The notes beneath the pieces are model-generated. The model saw only the letters and a list, made by a program, of their open reading frames with translations. It did not search any database and was not told where the DNA came from. DNA of 64,000 nucleotides from Leptodactylus fallax (Eukaryota; Chordata; Amphibia; Anura; Leptodactylidae). Of the stretch, positions 24,243-35,579 are shown piece by piece. The position numbers and the translations under genes were made by a program. How positions within the stretch are numbered: position 1 is the stretch's first letter; every line of letters begins with the position of its first letter. The stretch lies in the NCBI GenBank assembly GCA_947044405.1, contig CAMRHE010000011.1, positions 6,058,501-6,122,500 of the forward strand, written 5' to 3'.

Positions 24243-24319
24243 GCCAATATCACTCATCTGCATACAGCACTGTTTCGGGATTTTTGTCCCTCATCAGTGC
24301 AGAGCAGAGTGAATTGGCT
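24243..24319 (-). ncRNA. Hammerhead ribozyme motif (type I), complete core
   Basis: Read on the minus strand: CTGATGA (from 24297), stem II GGGA-CAAAAA-TCCC, GAAA (24276-24273), a short self-complementary stem III CAGTGCTG, then TA as the cleavage dinucleotide. Stem I is formed by the flanks: CTGCA pairs with TGCAG next to the core, then CACTC with GAGTG, then AGCCAAT with ATTGGCT. All invariant core bases of the hammerhead family are present. Stem III has only three pairs and a 2-nt loop. Known hammerheads with such a short stem III work best as dimers. The structure is directly visible; cleavage activity is inferred. Confidence 0.82.
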
Positions 24320-24557
24320 GGCTTTCTGGGAGGCAATGAGTGGCTCAGGGAAGGGAATATCTCTCCTTGTGGAGAGCACCAGTGAAGGTGTGTAGAGTTT
24401 TGAATTGCCTTTTTGCCCTCTACTAAGCATCTACATATCACAAGGCATTATGGGAAAAGGAGCTGGGAAGATCAAGCGCCCTCTGTTGGATGTAACAAAT
24501 CCTCAATTTGCTTTTGACCCACTGAGTCTTGAGAAAGCAAGAGCCTCCCACAAAGCC

Positions 24558-24635
24558 AGCCAATTCACTCTGCTCTGCACTGATGAAGGACAAAAATCCC
24601 GAAACAGCGCTGTATGCAGATGAGTGATATTGGCT
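24558..24635 (+). ncRNA. Hammerhead ribozyme motif (type I), stem II mispair
   Basis: This plus-strand copy has CTGATGA (24580-24586), stem II GGA-CAAAAA-TCC flanked by an A/C mispair, GAAA (24601-24604), stem III CAGCGCTG and then TA (24613-24614). Stem I pairs the same flanks as the other copy (AGCCAAT with ATTGGCT, CACTC with GAGTG, CTGCA with TGCAG). The only core-adjacent defect is the first stem II pair, which is G-C in the minus-strand copy. Stem III here is a perfect 8-nt palindrome. Confidence 0.8.
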
Positions 24636-24947
24636 TGGCTAAAATTCCTCTTGCTTTCTCAAGACTCAGTGGGTCAAAAGCAAATTGAGGATTTGTTACA
24701 TCCAACAGAGGGCGCTTGAGCTTCCCAGCTCCTTTTCCCATAATGCCTTGTGACACTAAGGACAGGACAGTGTAATTTAAGCATACTTGTCCACCTTACA
24801 ACTGTTCAGCTAGTGGACATAAACTAGGCCAACCAATAAAAACAGAAAGTGCCCCATATTTTTATATGCAAATTTGAAAAGGACATATTTGAAATAGTTA
24901 TAAAAATATAGTTAGGATGTCTCATCATCTTTGTACAGAATTATATT

Positions 24948-25404
24948 CTTCTACCTAACAACAAATGGTTAAATAAGAATAAAGTTAAAGTTTTGGAATG
25001 GCCAAATGAAAGTACTGACCTTAATCCTATATGTTGTGGAAGGACCCAAAGTGAGCAGATCATGGGAATAAATTCACCAACATAACAGAGTTGATGCTCT
25101 TTTGTACAGAAGAATGGAATAAAATTCCTCAATGTCACCTGCAAGCTGATATACAGAATAATCAACCATTACTGGGAAAGGCTGTGTAGTCACACCAGAT
25201 ACTGAAAGCAAAGGTTCACATACGTTTACTGCTCACAGATATACAATATTGGAACTGTAAATAAATGATTAAGTCTAATATTTTGACTCATGACTAGACT
25301 TTATCTACTTTTTGGGCGTGATTAAAAATCTGATGTAGTTTAGGGCAAATTTATGCAGAAATATAGATCATTCTGAAGAGTTCACAAACTTTCAATCCCC
25401 ACTG
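24948..25404 (+). pseudogene. Tc1-like element 3' fragment with transposase C-terminus (family D)
   Basis: The plus strand at 24960-25200 reads KVKVLEWPNESTDLNPI, covering the third catalytic residue region, where the usual SPDLNPIE has lost its Glu. Then, after a frame change, TELMLFCTEEWNKIPQ. The end of the element is CACTG at 25400-25404 with TA after it, preceded by an inverted-repeat-type sequence TTCACAAACTTTCAATCCC. The 5' two thirds are missing. A second solo end of the same family lies at 61010-61284. Confidence 0.75.
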
Positions 25405-25406
25405 TA

Positions 25407-27654
25407 TAAATATGAGACAAAATTTTCCATAAATACTGTATATGTTTCCTTAAAATCAAAAAGATATTTGCGCACAGAAATTTCTATTGAGCATATTCTT
25501 TTTTCCACTTTCATATATTTCCTGAATTTGCTTCCTGCATATTTTTAAGCAGATACTGATAAATATAAGTACTCTTTTGTTTTAAAATACATTAAATACC
25601 CTACAGCTCAACAGAACTAAAGTATTCAGGTCATAATCCCATGTAAATTACTGGAGAACATTCTGCATAACATGCATAATTTTTGCATAAAACGTTCATT
25701 CTTCCTGACCATAATTGTACAGTAATATGTTTGATGTTGTAGGATTCATTAACTTTAAAACTAGGTTTTCCGTTTATCTCCTCGACCATGATGCTGACCT
25801 TTTTATTCAGGTCTTACAAAGTAAGTTAAAATGATTTTTGTATGAAAATGTTTTACAAACTATAACATTTAAAGGTATTTTAAGGGAAAAAAAAGACTCA
25901 ACCATTTAACCTACCAATATGTGTGCTTCTATATCATCCAATTTCTTATTTTGAAACCGCTGTGTTGATCTTTTGTTTCATCCACAGTTGTCTATTATAT
26001 TACATATTGTATTGTATTATATTATACAGTATGTATAATAAAATATGATCAGATGAAATTGAAAATAGTTTTTGTATATCCCAAGATGTCAGAACTTTTT
26101 ATTTTTTATATCTGTTTCATATCATTACTGCTTTTAAGCCTCAGCATTTTTAAGAAATTATTTGTATGTATGGGATAAAAAGTAATTTTCATAATTTGAT
26201 TAAACATTTTGCTTTGGCTTTTACAGCTGGCATATATAAGCACTACAATACAAGCTGTAGAAAGCTGTTCATTAGCCATAGCTTTAGACTGACTGCCTGA
26301 TATCTTTTCCAGTCAGTCTGACAGATTACTTAATAGATGACATTCCACAAATTGTACTGTCGTAGTTATGTATGCAAGCTGTAGAAGTCACGTAAAGAAA
26401 AACTTTTAAACATTTAATATTTTTAAAAAAATGCCCAAAATTCATACAATTAAAAAATATAAAAATAATTTCTCCATGTACATAGCCTATAAAAATGTAA
26501 TGCAAAATACTGATCAAATCAGCGCACTAGAAATTAAAATATGACTGTTGGGAACAATGTAATGATAATTTTATCCTAAAAGAATGTCCTTATAGAGCTC
26601 TTATTATCTTTTTATACTATCTTCAATATCTAAATATAGACATATCCTAAAATAAAGGTATTACATTGGAATTGAATATTCAACGTGACAGCAATTTGTA
26701 ATTATATCCTGGCCTGAAACATCTGATATGACTATCTGTGACAGGTAGATATAATAATCATCAAGTTTCCTTATGCATTTTATTCTTTGACTCCAACCAC
26801 TGTATCTATATTCACCTGTCATTTAATCATCAATTTCTATGCTACAGAAAAATAATAGTATGTGATGAACTGAATGTCCCTCCCTCGTGTCAGTAGGTCA
26901 AGAATTTCATATTGTTAGAATTTCAATGCATTGTAGGTAGTTTAAGGTAAATTCAATTTGCAATGAACTTGAAGTAAAAATATATTTTACCCTCTACTTT
27001 ATCAACCCACTGCATTCCTTAAAAACTAAAGGTGGTAAAAAAAAAAATCAGAAATTTTTTATAACTAAGGTTGATTTTAAAAAGTACCTGCACAATTTCT
27101 GACATGTCTGTTTGTACCATTAGTGCTGACAGTGGTAACATTCATCATAATGTAACAATTTTGGAGTATCTTTTCTTATAACTGTCCTTTATGTTGTTCC
27201 TCTGTTATTTCTGCTAAATATTTATAAATAAATATCACTGAACATTACCATTCCATTTATCAAAAGGGGTGAGTCCTGATTGGACCAGCACTGTTTGGAA
27301 AGTGTAGAGACACACTCCCAACTGGTATGTCTTGGTTGCCAATGTATACATAGTTTTCTAAAAGGACTAAAAGAAGCGCAATGAAGATATATATAAAAAA
27401 GATGTTCCATAATTGTTGTTTCATAGAAAATGCTATTTACTAAAATATTAGAGTAATTACAATATCTGACCATGAAAATAAATAATAGAACACAATCTAA
27501 ATTTATTGCCATCTATAACTAAAACAGTTCCACACTTTAAGTTTATAGTTTATGAAGAAGTAATGGTTGTCAGATGTCTCCCATTACCTTGCATAGACCC
27601 TATTCTTTCAGAAAAAAAAAATATACATGTTGTACATTTTTTTTCTGAAAAAAG

Positions 27655-27712
<58 letters not shown>

Positions 27713-28390
27713 AGGGCAAAAAAATGCACAGTGGTCTGATTCATAAATTTTTGCAAATTAACATGGTTAAAACTTTTGCCACTTACTGTCAGTTACAGAA
27801 GAAGTACTTGGAGAAGACAGCAGCCAGAGAGGGTTGTAAAGTCTGGAAGCTGACAGGGGGGCAGCAAATGGATAACAGCAAGGCTGGGAAGGGAAGAGAC
27901 TGTTTTAAGAAAACTACCATCTTACCAGGTTTGCCAGGTGCTGGCACCAGCCCTGGATACCATAGTTGCAATTGAACATATCAATTAAATGGTTAACAGT
28001 CACTATCAGTACTTGCACCTTTCACAGCTGTTACAGGCGCGTATATGCAGTATAAAACAGCTGGAACCCACTGCATATGAGGAGAAATCAGTTCCTGAGC
28101 TCCCAGCACCCACACTGGTAATTGTTTGAAGGAGTTGAGGCATTTGAACTATCTCTGCAGACTCTATTTGTTGTTCTGGGTATCACAGTGCTGAATCAAA
28201 TGGCTCATTCAAATTTACAATGGTTTCCATTACATACTGTACTCTGATAAAACTATATACTTGATTATATGTTATGTCTAAATTTTGTTAAAGAAACCTA
28301 ATTTAAAACATCTTTCTACTACAGTATCTATTGAGTTGCATGTGAGAGCTAATAAATTCCATGCCTCACAGTTGGTGGATTGTTGTAGTC
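25407..28390. other. AT-rich DNA with an (AT)n tract
   Basis: No coding trace was recognised. An (AT)n microsatellite lies at about 27655-27710. Just before it is an inverted repeat of TTCAGAAAAAAAAA (27608-27648). The open frame running through the AT tract is an artefact of the repeat. Confidence 0.5.
27655..27710. repeat. (AT)n microsatellite
   Basis: About 27 tandem AT units. Confidence 0.96.
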
Positions 28391-28680
28391 TTAATGGGAA
28401 CCTGTCCTCTCTGCACCAGATTTGTTGTTCAGTGAAGTCAGAGGTGTACTCCTTGGCTTCACTGTGCATGTGCCCAAGGTCCTGTACATGCGTTCTGAAG
28501 CAAAGGTGTACTCCTCTGGCTTCACTAAAGAACTGTGCCTGTAGTACAGCTGTTAGGTGAGCATAAAGTTTATTTAATTTTTAATGCAGCCACAGATTGT
28601 GTTTGGAACATTAAACCTCTGGTCCATAAGGACCTGTGTGTGGTTTATTGTCTCTAATTGCTCTGACAGATTCCCTTTAA
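28391..28680. mobile_element. TTAA-flanked MITE (T2-like), first of two abutting
   Basis: The left end is TTAATGGGAACCTGTCC. The right end ACAGATTCCCTTTAA is the inverse of TTAAAGGGAATCTGT. Both begin at a TTAA. It contains two imperfect direct copies of AGGTGTACTCC(T)TGGCTTCACT. No protein is encoded. Confidence 0.7.
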
Positions 28681-28689
28681 ATGGAATGT

Positions 28690-30530
28690 AATTCAGATAG
28701 AACAAAACAACAGCACCGAGCAGTGCATAGTGTGATGCTGTTTGGTAAGAAGCAAAGTAGATTTGAGCAAATTAAACTCTAACCTTATATGGTTGTGAGT
28801 AAGTCACAACCACCACATAACACAATAGAACCAATTGACAGAGGGTTCCTCTCTGGATGGCAGGCAGCAGCAGGATCCAGCAGGCACTCAAGTGTGTTAG
28901 GAGATCAATAGGAAGGACCAGTCTGACCCACAGACTGGGTCAGAGGAAAGGAACCGCGCTTTGCCCAAATAAGGTAGAATCCAAAAACTTTATTTTTCAA
29001 CACTACGCGTTTTGGGGTACACACCCCTTTATCAAGTGTATAGGAAGAACACAGCGCTAAACATCATACACCAAATGCAGGTGTATATAAAACAAACATA
29101 CAGCTGGACACGCCTCAAGAAACAGGTAAAAGGGGGGCGTGGCCTGTGGCAAAAAAAAGCAAAAGTAAATACAGGACCATTTGGACAAGTCTAATAAATA
29201 ATTATAATAAATTATTATAAAAAGAAGGGGAGGGATCTAAAGGCCAGGGGATCTCTTTTATTATTATTATTATTGTTAATGGACAATCCGTAGGAAAAAT
29301 AAGCTTTATCTTACCGAGGAATGTATAAAAACAGGGTTACAGCAGTGTGTCACAGCGTTCCATTATCAGAATGCGCATGTGCGGAGAGTTTACCGCACGT
29401 GATGAAGCTGCTGCCAGTTTAAATGGACTTGCGCATGCCCAGTGTGGTCAATAAGCCGCAATCTGAACAGCTGGTTGCTTTAACAGCTGTTTGGCTGGCG
29501 GAAAACTCTGCACATGCGCGGCAAACTGTATACTGCAATGGAAGGCGGGGAATGGAAGGCAGGGCCGAATTCCAGTAGGAAGCGGCCACTGGCTAAAGGT
29601 AAACTGATGACCAAATAGGTCGTATTGATAAACAAAGAACTAATTACATGGGAGAATGCTAATGTAATATGAAGGATGCATATTAGATAAAGGTACTGTT
29701 GGTACATAGGGGCAAGGCATCACTCAAGAGTATATAGATGTATATGGAGGGGACCTCAGTCACTATATAAATGATTCATGGAATAGCGCTATTGCAGAGA
29801 GTATGTATATATACTCTTGAGTGATGCCTTGCCCCTATGTACCAACGGTACCTTTATCTAATATGCATCCTTCATATTACATTAGCGTTCTCCCATGTAA
29901 TTAGTTCTTTGTTTATCAATACAACCTATTCGGTCATCAGTTTACCTTTAGCCAATGGGTAAAGCGATCAGCTGTTCGGATTGCAGCTCATTGACCACAC
30001 TGGGCATGCGCAAGTCTATATAAACTGACAGCAGCTTCATCGCGTGTGGTAAACTCTCCACGCATCCACATTCTTATACTGGAACGCTGTGACACACTGC
30101 TGTAACCCTGTTTTTATACCTTGCTCAGTAAGCTAAAGCTTATTTTTCCTACGGATTGTTCACTAAGAATAATAATAATAATAAAAGAGATCCCCTGTCC
30201 TTTAGATCCCTCCCCTTGCTTTTATAATAATTTATTATAATAATTTATTAGATTTGTCCAAATGGTCCTGTATTTACTTCTGCTTTCTTTTGCCACAGGC
30301 CACCCCCTTTTACTTGTGTCTTTGGGAGTGTCCAGCTGTATGTTTGTTTTATATTAACCTGCATTTCGTGTATGATGTTTAGCGCTGTGTTCTTCTTATA
30401 CACTTGATAAAGGGGTGTGTACCCCGAAACACGTAGTGTTGGAAAATAAAGTTTTTCGATTCTACCTTATTTGGGCAAAGAGCGGTTCCTTTCCTCTGAT
30501 CCAGTCTGTGGGTTGAACTGGTCCTTCCTA
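28690..30530. mobile_element. 1.84-kb foldback element with 14-bp target duplication
   Basis: The 14-mer TTTAAATGGAATGT occurs at 28676-28689 and 30531-30544, flanking the element. After a unique stretch (28690-28906) comes a near-perfect palindrome: arms about 28907-29742 and 29811-30530, around a spacer of roughly 70 bp. Near the outside of each arm lies a hammerhead-like core: TTGATAA, a GGGG/CCCC stem, then GAAAC at 30404-30430 on the plus strand. The copy on the minus strand at 29001-29035 has AAAAC. The arms carry no protein. Penelope-like elements give this kind of inverted double insertion and variable duplications. A nonautonomous foldback DNA transposon is the alternative. Confidence 0.65.
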
Positions 30531-30531
30531 T

Positions 30532-30898
30532 TTAAATGGAATGTGTCGTCTAGATTTTTTTTTCACTAATTTAACTAAGATACTGATACTGACTTTTTCA
30601 AAATTTTAGATTCTGATTTTAGGTTTTTTAACTCTATTTTTGTACAAGATGATGGGGAAATCTGCCTTACCTGAAGTGCTGTTAGCAACAATTACAGATA
30701 TTCTTTACAACAGTCACATGGACCAGTGAATCCTGTAGATTTATAGACATACAGTGCGCATGATTATGTATATACATACAGCATAACATGATTGTGTAGG
30801 AGGGAAAGGATGTGAAAGGTGAATTAATCATGTAAATATCAATAATATAAAATATTTGTTTAAGTAATATACAATTTTCTAAAATACATTCCATTTAA
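30532..30898. mobile_element. TTAA-flanked MITE, second of two abutting
   Basis: The ends TTAAATGGAATGT and ACATTCCATTTAA are perfect 13-bp inverted repeats, each including a TTAA. Its left end is part of the 14-bp duplication made by the foldback insertion, so the foldback inserted at the left edge of this MITE after it was in place. Confidence 0.75.
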
Positions 30899-31615
30899 GG
30901 TTTGCTGACTTATTCAGAGAGAAAAAAAAAAGCTAAGCAGGTTTCCATTGCAATGTTTTTTATACGGGGCCCTGTAATCACTAGTTGTGACCATGACTGT
31001 GATGGCTTCAGAGATCAAATGTAGCTATAACAAAATGGGTCCCAATTCCAATTTTTGCTATGGGACCCTAGAACTATCTGTTATTCTCCTAACTTAGATA
31101 TTTGATAAAAAGAAGGCAAATAAAACATATAAAATAGTTCATTTTTTAATAGTAGTCATAATATGGTTCTCTCAGCAATATACAAAAGATCAAATTGTAT
31201 TTAGCATTATTTATGGAATATTGAGATTTATGAAATCATCCAAATTAACTAACGCACATCAAGATGAATTGCAATTACTTAAGAGTTACTTACGATGGGT
31301 AAGAGCAATCACTTTCATTTATTAAATGGTGTGTCAAGGTGATATATTACTACTACATTTTATGTGTTGTCAGCACTAATGATAGATTATACTCAGAGAT
31401 CTGTTAATAGCAACCCTATGAAATCTATAAATTAAATAATAAAAGAAAGATATACTATAGTTTTAATTACGTGTCAAGCAAAATTATTGTATCTTTAAGA
31501 ACTATTAATAGACACTAGTAGTGCTGTTGAAGCATGAAGAAAATAAAGCTGTAAACATATCACTGGCTGACAATTTAGGTGTAAATTATCTCACATGCTA
31601 AAGCTTACCGCAGCG
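30899..31615. other. AT-rich DNA, nothing recognised
   Basis: No coding trace, tandem array or terminal repeat was recognised. Confidence 0.45.
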
Positions 31616-32087
31616 CAGGGCTGGATTAAGTCCTCTAGAGGTCCTAAGCACTTAAAAGATTTTGTTGTCCCACATATATGTAACTCAAAATATAAGCAAT
31701 AAAAAACATTAAAAAAAAACAAAAACCTTCATTTTTGAAGTGAAACTTACAGTAAAATGGAAAATGTCCTTTATGTACTTTCACTTTATTTATATTTGAT
31801 ATGTTCTCTCCTACTTCTTTTTTAATTGCAAAGTCTTTGATGAGATCTTCAAAACTAATATTAGGTAATACATCTGAATTTATGAAGTAGTAGTGAAAAA
31901 GTATCGAGCCTTCATATACATTTTTTTTCATTTATTGTGGGGAGCCCTTTTTGTGGACCTTGGTTCAGCTTTACCATTTGCACTTTTGCACCATATGGGT
32001 CGTCATGGTAAATTCACCAATGGAAAATTTCTGTGGTATCTCCTTCCTTAGGAAATGCTATTTTGCTTGATAGTTAATCTAGCCCTG
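31616..32087. mobile_element. Probable non-autonomous hAT element
   Basis: The ends CAGGGCTGGATTAA and TTAATCTAGCCCTG form a 14-bp inverted repeat with one mismatch, in the style of hAT termini. The flanking 8-mers (CCGCAGCG and TAACAATG) do not match, so no duplication supports it. A 95-codon minus-strand frame (31644-31931) has no family resemblance that I can see. Confidence 0.5.
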
Positions 32088-32999
32088 TAACAATGTAATC
32101 CATTTCAAAGGCATCTATATATTCTGTAATCAGCTGAAGTATAAAAATGTTTTATTACTATTACTATGACACTTTTAATTGTTTGATTTAAGGGAATAAT
32201 TTCAAACAAATCATAAATTGAATATGTTAGAAACTGCATTTGTAAGTACTGCCAGCGGACATAGATTTTGTGAAGTAGTACAAAGCCAAAACATTAATGA
32301 AATAGTGACAATGGTATATATGATCTGTCTTTTTCAGATACATTTGCAAAACAGACAAAAATGTCTGCAACAGCAGTTTCCATATTAAAAATAATTATGT
32401 AGGACATGATAGTATAAAATATTAGAGCCTCAATTTAACATAAAAATAGATAAAGGCTGACAATACATTGCCAGGAATGTTAGCATTATATGGAAATGTC
32501 TCTTCAACACTGGTAATGCGTATAATATTAAAAGGAGGATGGGTTTACTCTAGATTTCTAAAAGATAATCCATTTATAGAATCAATGTAGGTTGAAATCA
32601 TTATATTATTATTATTGTTGTTATTAATAATATGAATATAAAATTATTAATAATATTTTGTTATGACTGTTGACCTGGTATTTAAGCATTATTATCTTTC
32701 AGAAATGTGATTCTTTAATACTATATGCTCAGTCATATAACATGTTGAGTAATTTTATTTTTGTGTTTTTGTTTTCTTTCCTGGAATTTTTACTTATTGT
32801 TACTGCTTTGATGCTATGATGTCACAGTACAGGGATAACAATAAAAACATTGGTGGCAGTGCTTAAAAATAAAAAACTAAAAAAATGATAGTAGAGCTGC
32901 TGCTGCTACTGCCCTTTGAATTTAACGTAAGAGCACCTGTTTGGCACTAAATTCAGATAGACTGATCTGTGGTTGGCCCATTTGAATTTAGCATCAAAG
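32088..32999. other. AT-rich DNA with a short inverted repeat
   Basis: At about 32930-33017 an inverted repeat pairs AGAGCACCTG with CAGGTGCTCT, inside similar AT-rich arms (TTGAATTTA...). No gene was seen. Confidence 0.45.
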
Positions 33000-33168
33000 C
33001 AGGTGCTCTGGCAATTAATTCATATTCATTAAAATCATTATTTCTAACCTTGTCAATGTCTTGACTATATTTTCTATTCATTTTGCAGCTCATTTGATAA
33101 ATAAAAGTGTGAGTTTTCATGGAAAACACAAAATTGTCTGGGTGACCCCAAACTTTTGAACGATAGTG
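33000..33168. mobile_element. Solo Tc1-like terminal repeat (family E)
   Basis: The sequence GGGTGACCCCAAACTTTTGAACGATAGTG followed by TA is the tip of a Tc1-type terminal repeat seen in many fish and frog genomes. The inner part (CATGAAAACTC-type sequence inverted) follows the same repeat. No transposase and no opposite end were found nearby. Confidence 0.65.
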
Positions 33169-33555
33169 TAAATATATTGTATAATCTTATAGGAAAATAG
33201 ACATATATGTTTGCAGATCTACAGCTACATATGATATTTATACAAAAAGCATAGCTGCCAAGTTGTTCTCTCTAAGGAGAGTAATACTGTAGATAGGATG
33301 ACTACAAAAAAATGAGCAGATTGATCTTCCTGATTTAATGATTTACAAACCAATTTACAATCTGCCCTTTGTTGCCATTTAGTGGACAATAAATTATCCA
33401 AGCACTCACTTTTTATTAACAAAAGTGAATCATAAATTTAATTTAATGATTAACAGAATGTATACATTTGACGGACAATTCCGCAATAGAGGAATTACTG
33501 TAATATTGTGATACTTTTTATTAGATACCATATTGAATTTGCCCAGAAATTGCTA

Positions 33556-33556
33556 C

Positions 33557-33596
<40 letters not shown>

Positions 33597-33597
33597 C
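33556..33597. repeat. (ATT)n microsatellite
   Basis: About 13 tandem ATT units. Confidence 0.95.
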
Positions 33598-34097
33598 ATC
33601 ATATTATACATATATCTTATAACTGCATTCATTAAATAAAGTAGTATGCAATGCAATGTTTGAATAAAAATAGCAAAAAAAAAATGATTTGCAATGGAAC
33701 ATAGCACAATTAGTTCTGAAAGAGAAAATATTTTATGAAACACTGATGAAAAATTACATGTCAAGTCACTGGATGTCAAAATGTGCTATTCTGGACTCCT
33801 ACATAAACCACCATATGAACATTCAAAATATTGTCCTTACCATTGTCACTCTAAAGTGACAAACCTTAATCTACATTTACATGATTTTGACAAGCTTCTA
33901 ATTTCTTTACAAGAGGCATACCACATCAAGCTGTCAAAGTCCCTACAGACTATGTTATCATAAGTACACATGAATGAAATGCAGAGTAAGTTAACGTATA
34001 TTACAGCAGTTTGCACTTCAACTGTCGGAAAAGATATTGTTAAACTAAACTCACCTTCATGTTGTATCAAGACAAAATAGTGATGAGTGCAGCACTA

Positions 34098-34101
<4 letters not shown>

Positions 34102-34141
<40 letters not shown>
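34102..34141. repeat. (TA)n microsatellite
   Basis: About 19 tandem TA units. Confidence 0.95.
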
Positions 34142-34144
<3 letters not shown>

Positions 34145-35000
34145 GTATTTTTTCTCATAATAATAAGCTTTCCTTTTATGACATTTTATTTTTAAATTAT
34201 ATGACTTGTGTGGTGTAGTTGAATAAAAATATGACACATTGATGGATGACTATATTCTTCAAAAATATAAATGTGCAGAAAGGCTATATTTAGGTATATT
34301 TTAATAAACAAAGAAAATATGTAATATACTAGTCATATTTCCAATATCACAGTGTCTATAAATCTTGCCATGTAGACAATAACTTATTAGTGTGCCTGTT
34401 GTATCTTTCTACTCCAGGAAATAGACTTTCCTCTACCTAATCTCTTACACATCTCATATGAAATGTGAGACAAAAGTTTAAAAATAATTCCTATTTAAAA
34501 TAAAAATGTAAGAAAGAAGTAAATGCTTTACAGGTGCAAATGGATATATTTGTTTTGTACAGGTAATGGTTCAATTTATTTCCATTTTTTTCTTTAAGGA
34601 AATTAGTTTTTATTAAACTTTTTTAAATTGTATATACAAAGAGTCTATTGCACATTATATATGCAAAAGTATATCCACCCATATAGTATATACAATCAGA
34701 TTAGGTACAAAGATTTTAAATGGCACCAACATTTAGAAAGATAAAAAATGAAATGTTATTTTGTTTAATTGTAGTAACTAGAGATGAGCGAATCGATTCT
34801 GCAGAAGTGGAATTTGATCCGAATTTCAGTAAATCTTCGATTTGCCACGATTCCGGATTTCCTCATGCTTTGATGCATTGAATCGCATTTTTTTTATAAA
34901 ATGGCCACCACACATGTTAGGACAAGGGGGAAGGGACTCTGGGAGCGCGGGATCACAAACAATGCCAAGCGTGCAGCTAAACAGCAGCCAGCAGGATCGG

Positions 35001-35050
35001 TGATGTCACAGCCCTATAAAAACCCTCGGCCATTTTAGGCACAGTCATTC
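35001..35050 (+). promoter_or_regulatory. Probable hAT core promoter (TATA box)
   Basis: TATAAAA at 35015-35021 lies 14 bp after TGATGTCA, a CRE-like site. A pyrimidine-rich CAGTCATTCC lies about 25-30 bp downstream, where transcription would start. It precedes the transposase gene on the same strand. No transcript evidence is available. Confidence 0.45.
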
Positions 35051-35390
35051 CACATCGTTCTTACTGTAGGGACAGACGTCGGCAGGAGCTAGGGAAAGAC
35101 TTAGAAAACATATAGAAGTTCAGGGAAAGAGGCTGAGCCTTAGAACTGTAGGAAAAGCATAGGGAGGAATTGAGAGAAGAATTTGGGGTGGTTGCAGGGT
35201 CATTTACAGCAAGAATTTGCAGAATAATTCACATTGCAGCACTCACTGCCGTTATACTGCTGCTCATTACTCATATCTGTGTCATCAAGGTGGAACACAA
35301 CAAGCCTTTTGCAGAGCAGTACATAAAAAAAAAAAGTGAAATATCATACACTAATATCTGCACGTATCTATAATATCTATATAATTATTA

Positions 35391-35575
35391 TAAGGGGCTT
35401 ATTCACTTTTCTTACAAGGCATAACATAATTCAGTACTATTGTGCCAAAGCCATATCTGCACATATCTGTAAAAAAAGCCTTTTTAAAGGCGTTTATTAT
35501 AAGGGGATTATACACTGTTCTTACAAGGCATAACATAATTCAGTACTATTGTGCCAAAGCCATATCTGCATTTAA
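35391..35575. repeat. 108-bp direct repeat, two copies
   Basis: The phrase TTACAAGGCATAACATAATT with its surroundings (GTGCCAAAGCCATATCTGCA) occurs at about 35413-35460 and again at 35521-35568. Confidence 0.85.
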
Positions 35576-35579
35576 CATG

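Larger units (their letters stand above)
24041..24757. mobile_element. Foldback retroelement (Penelope-like arrangement)
   Basis: The arms 24121-24333 and 24544-24756 are inverted repeats of about 213 bp. Their outer ends read CACAAGGCATTAT(A/G)GG and CC(C)ATAATGCCTTGTG. Between them lies a direct repeat of the left flank and arm: 24041-24235 is repeated at 24354-24543. The order is therefore unit, unit, inverted unit. Each inverted-repeat arm carries a hammerhead-ribozyme motif at its inner end, and the two point away from the centre. Tandem and inverted partial copies with hammerheads are known from Penelope-like elements. No reverse transcriptase is visible here, so the class is inferred. 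Confidence 0.6.
33169..34778. other. AT-rich DNA with microsatellites
   Basis: It holds an (ATT)n tract at about 33556-33597 and a (TA)n tract at about 34102-34141. No gene was recognised. Confidence 0.5.

Noticed and set aside
27506..27739. 77-codon frame with an Ile-Tyr run
   Set aside because: It reads through an (AT)n microsatellite.
30404..30440. A functional hammerhead in the right arm of the large palindrome
   Set aside because: The core reads TTGATAA rather than CTGATGA, and I could not pair a good stem I. It is kept only as hammerhead-like.
31644..31931. 95-codon minus-strand frame considered as part of a hAT protein
   Set aside because: No hAT, BED or other motif was found, and the length is unremarkable for AT-rich DNA.
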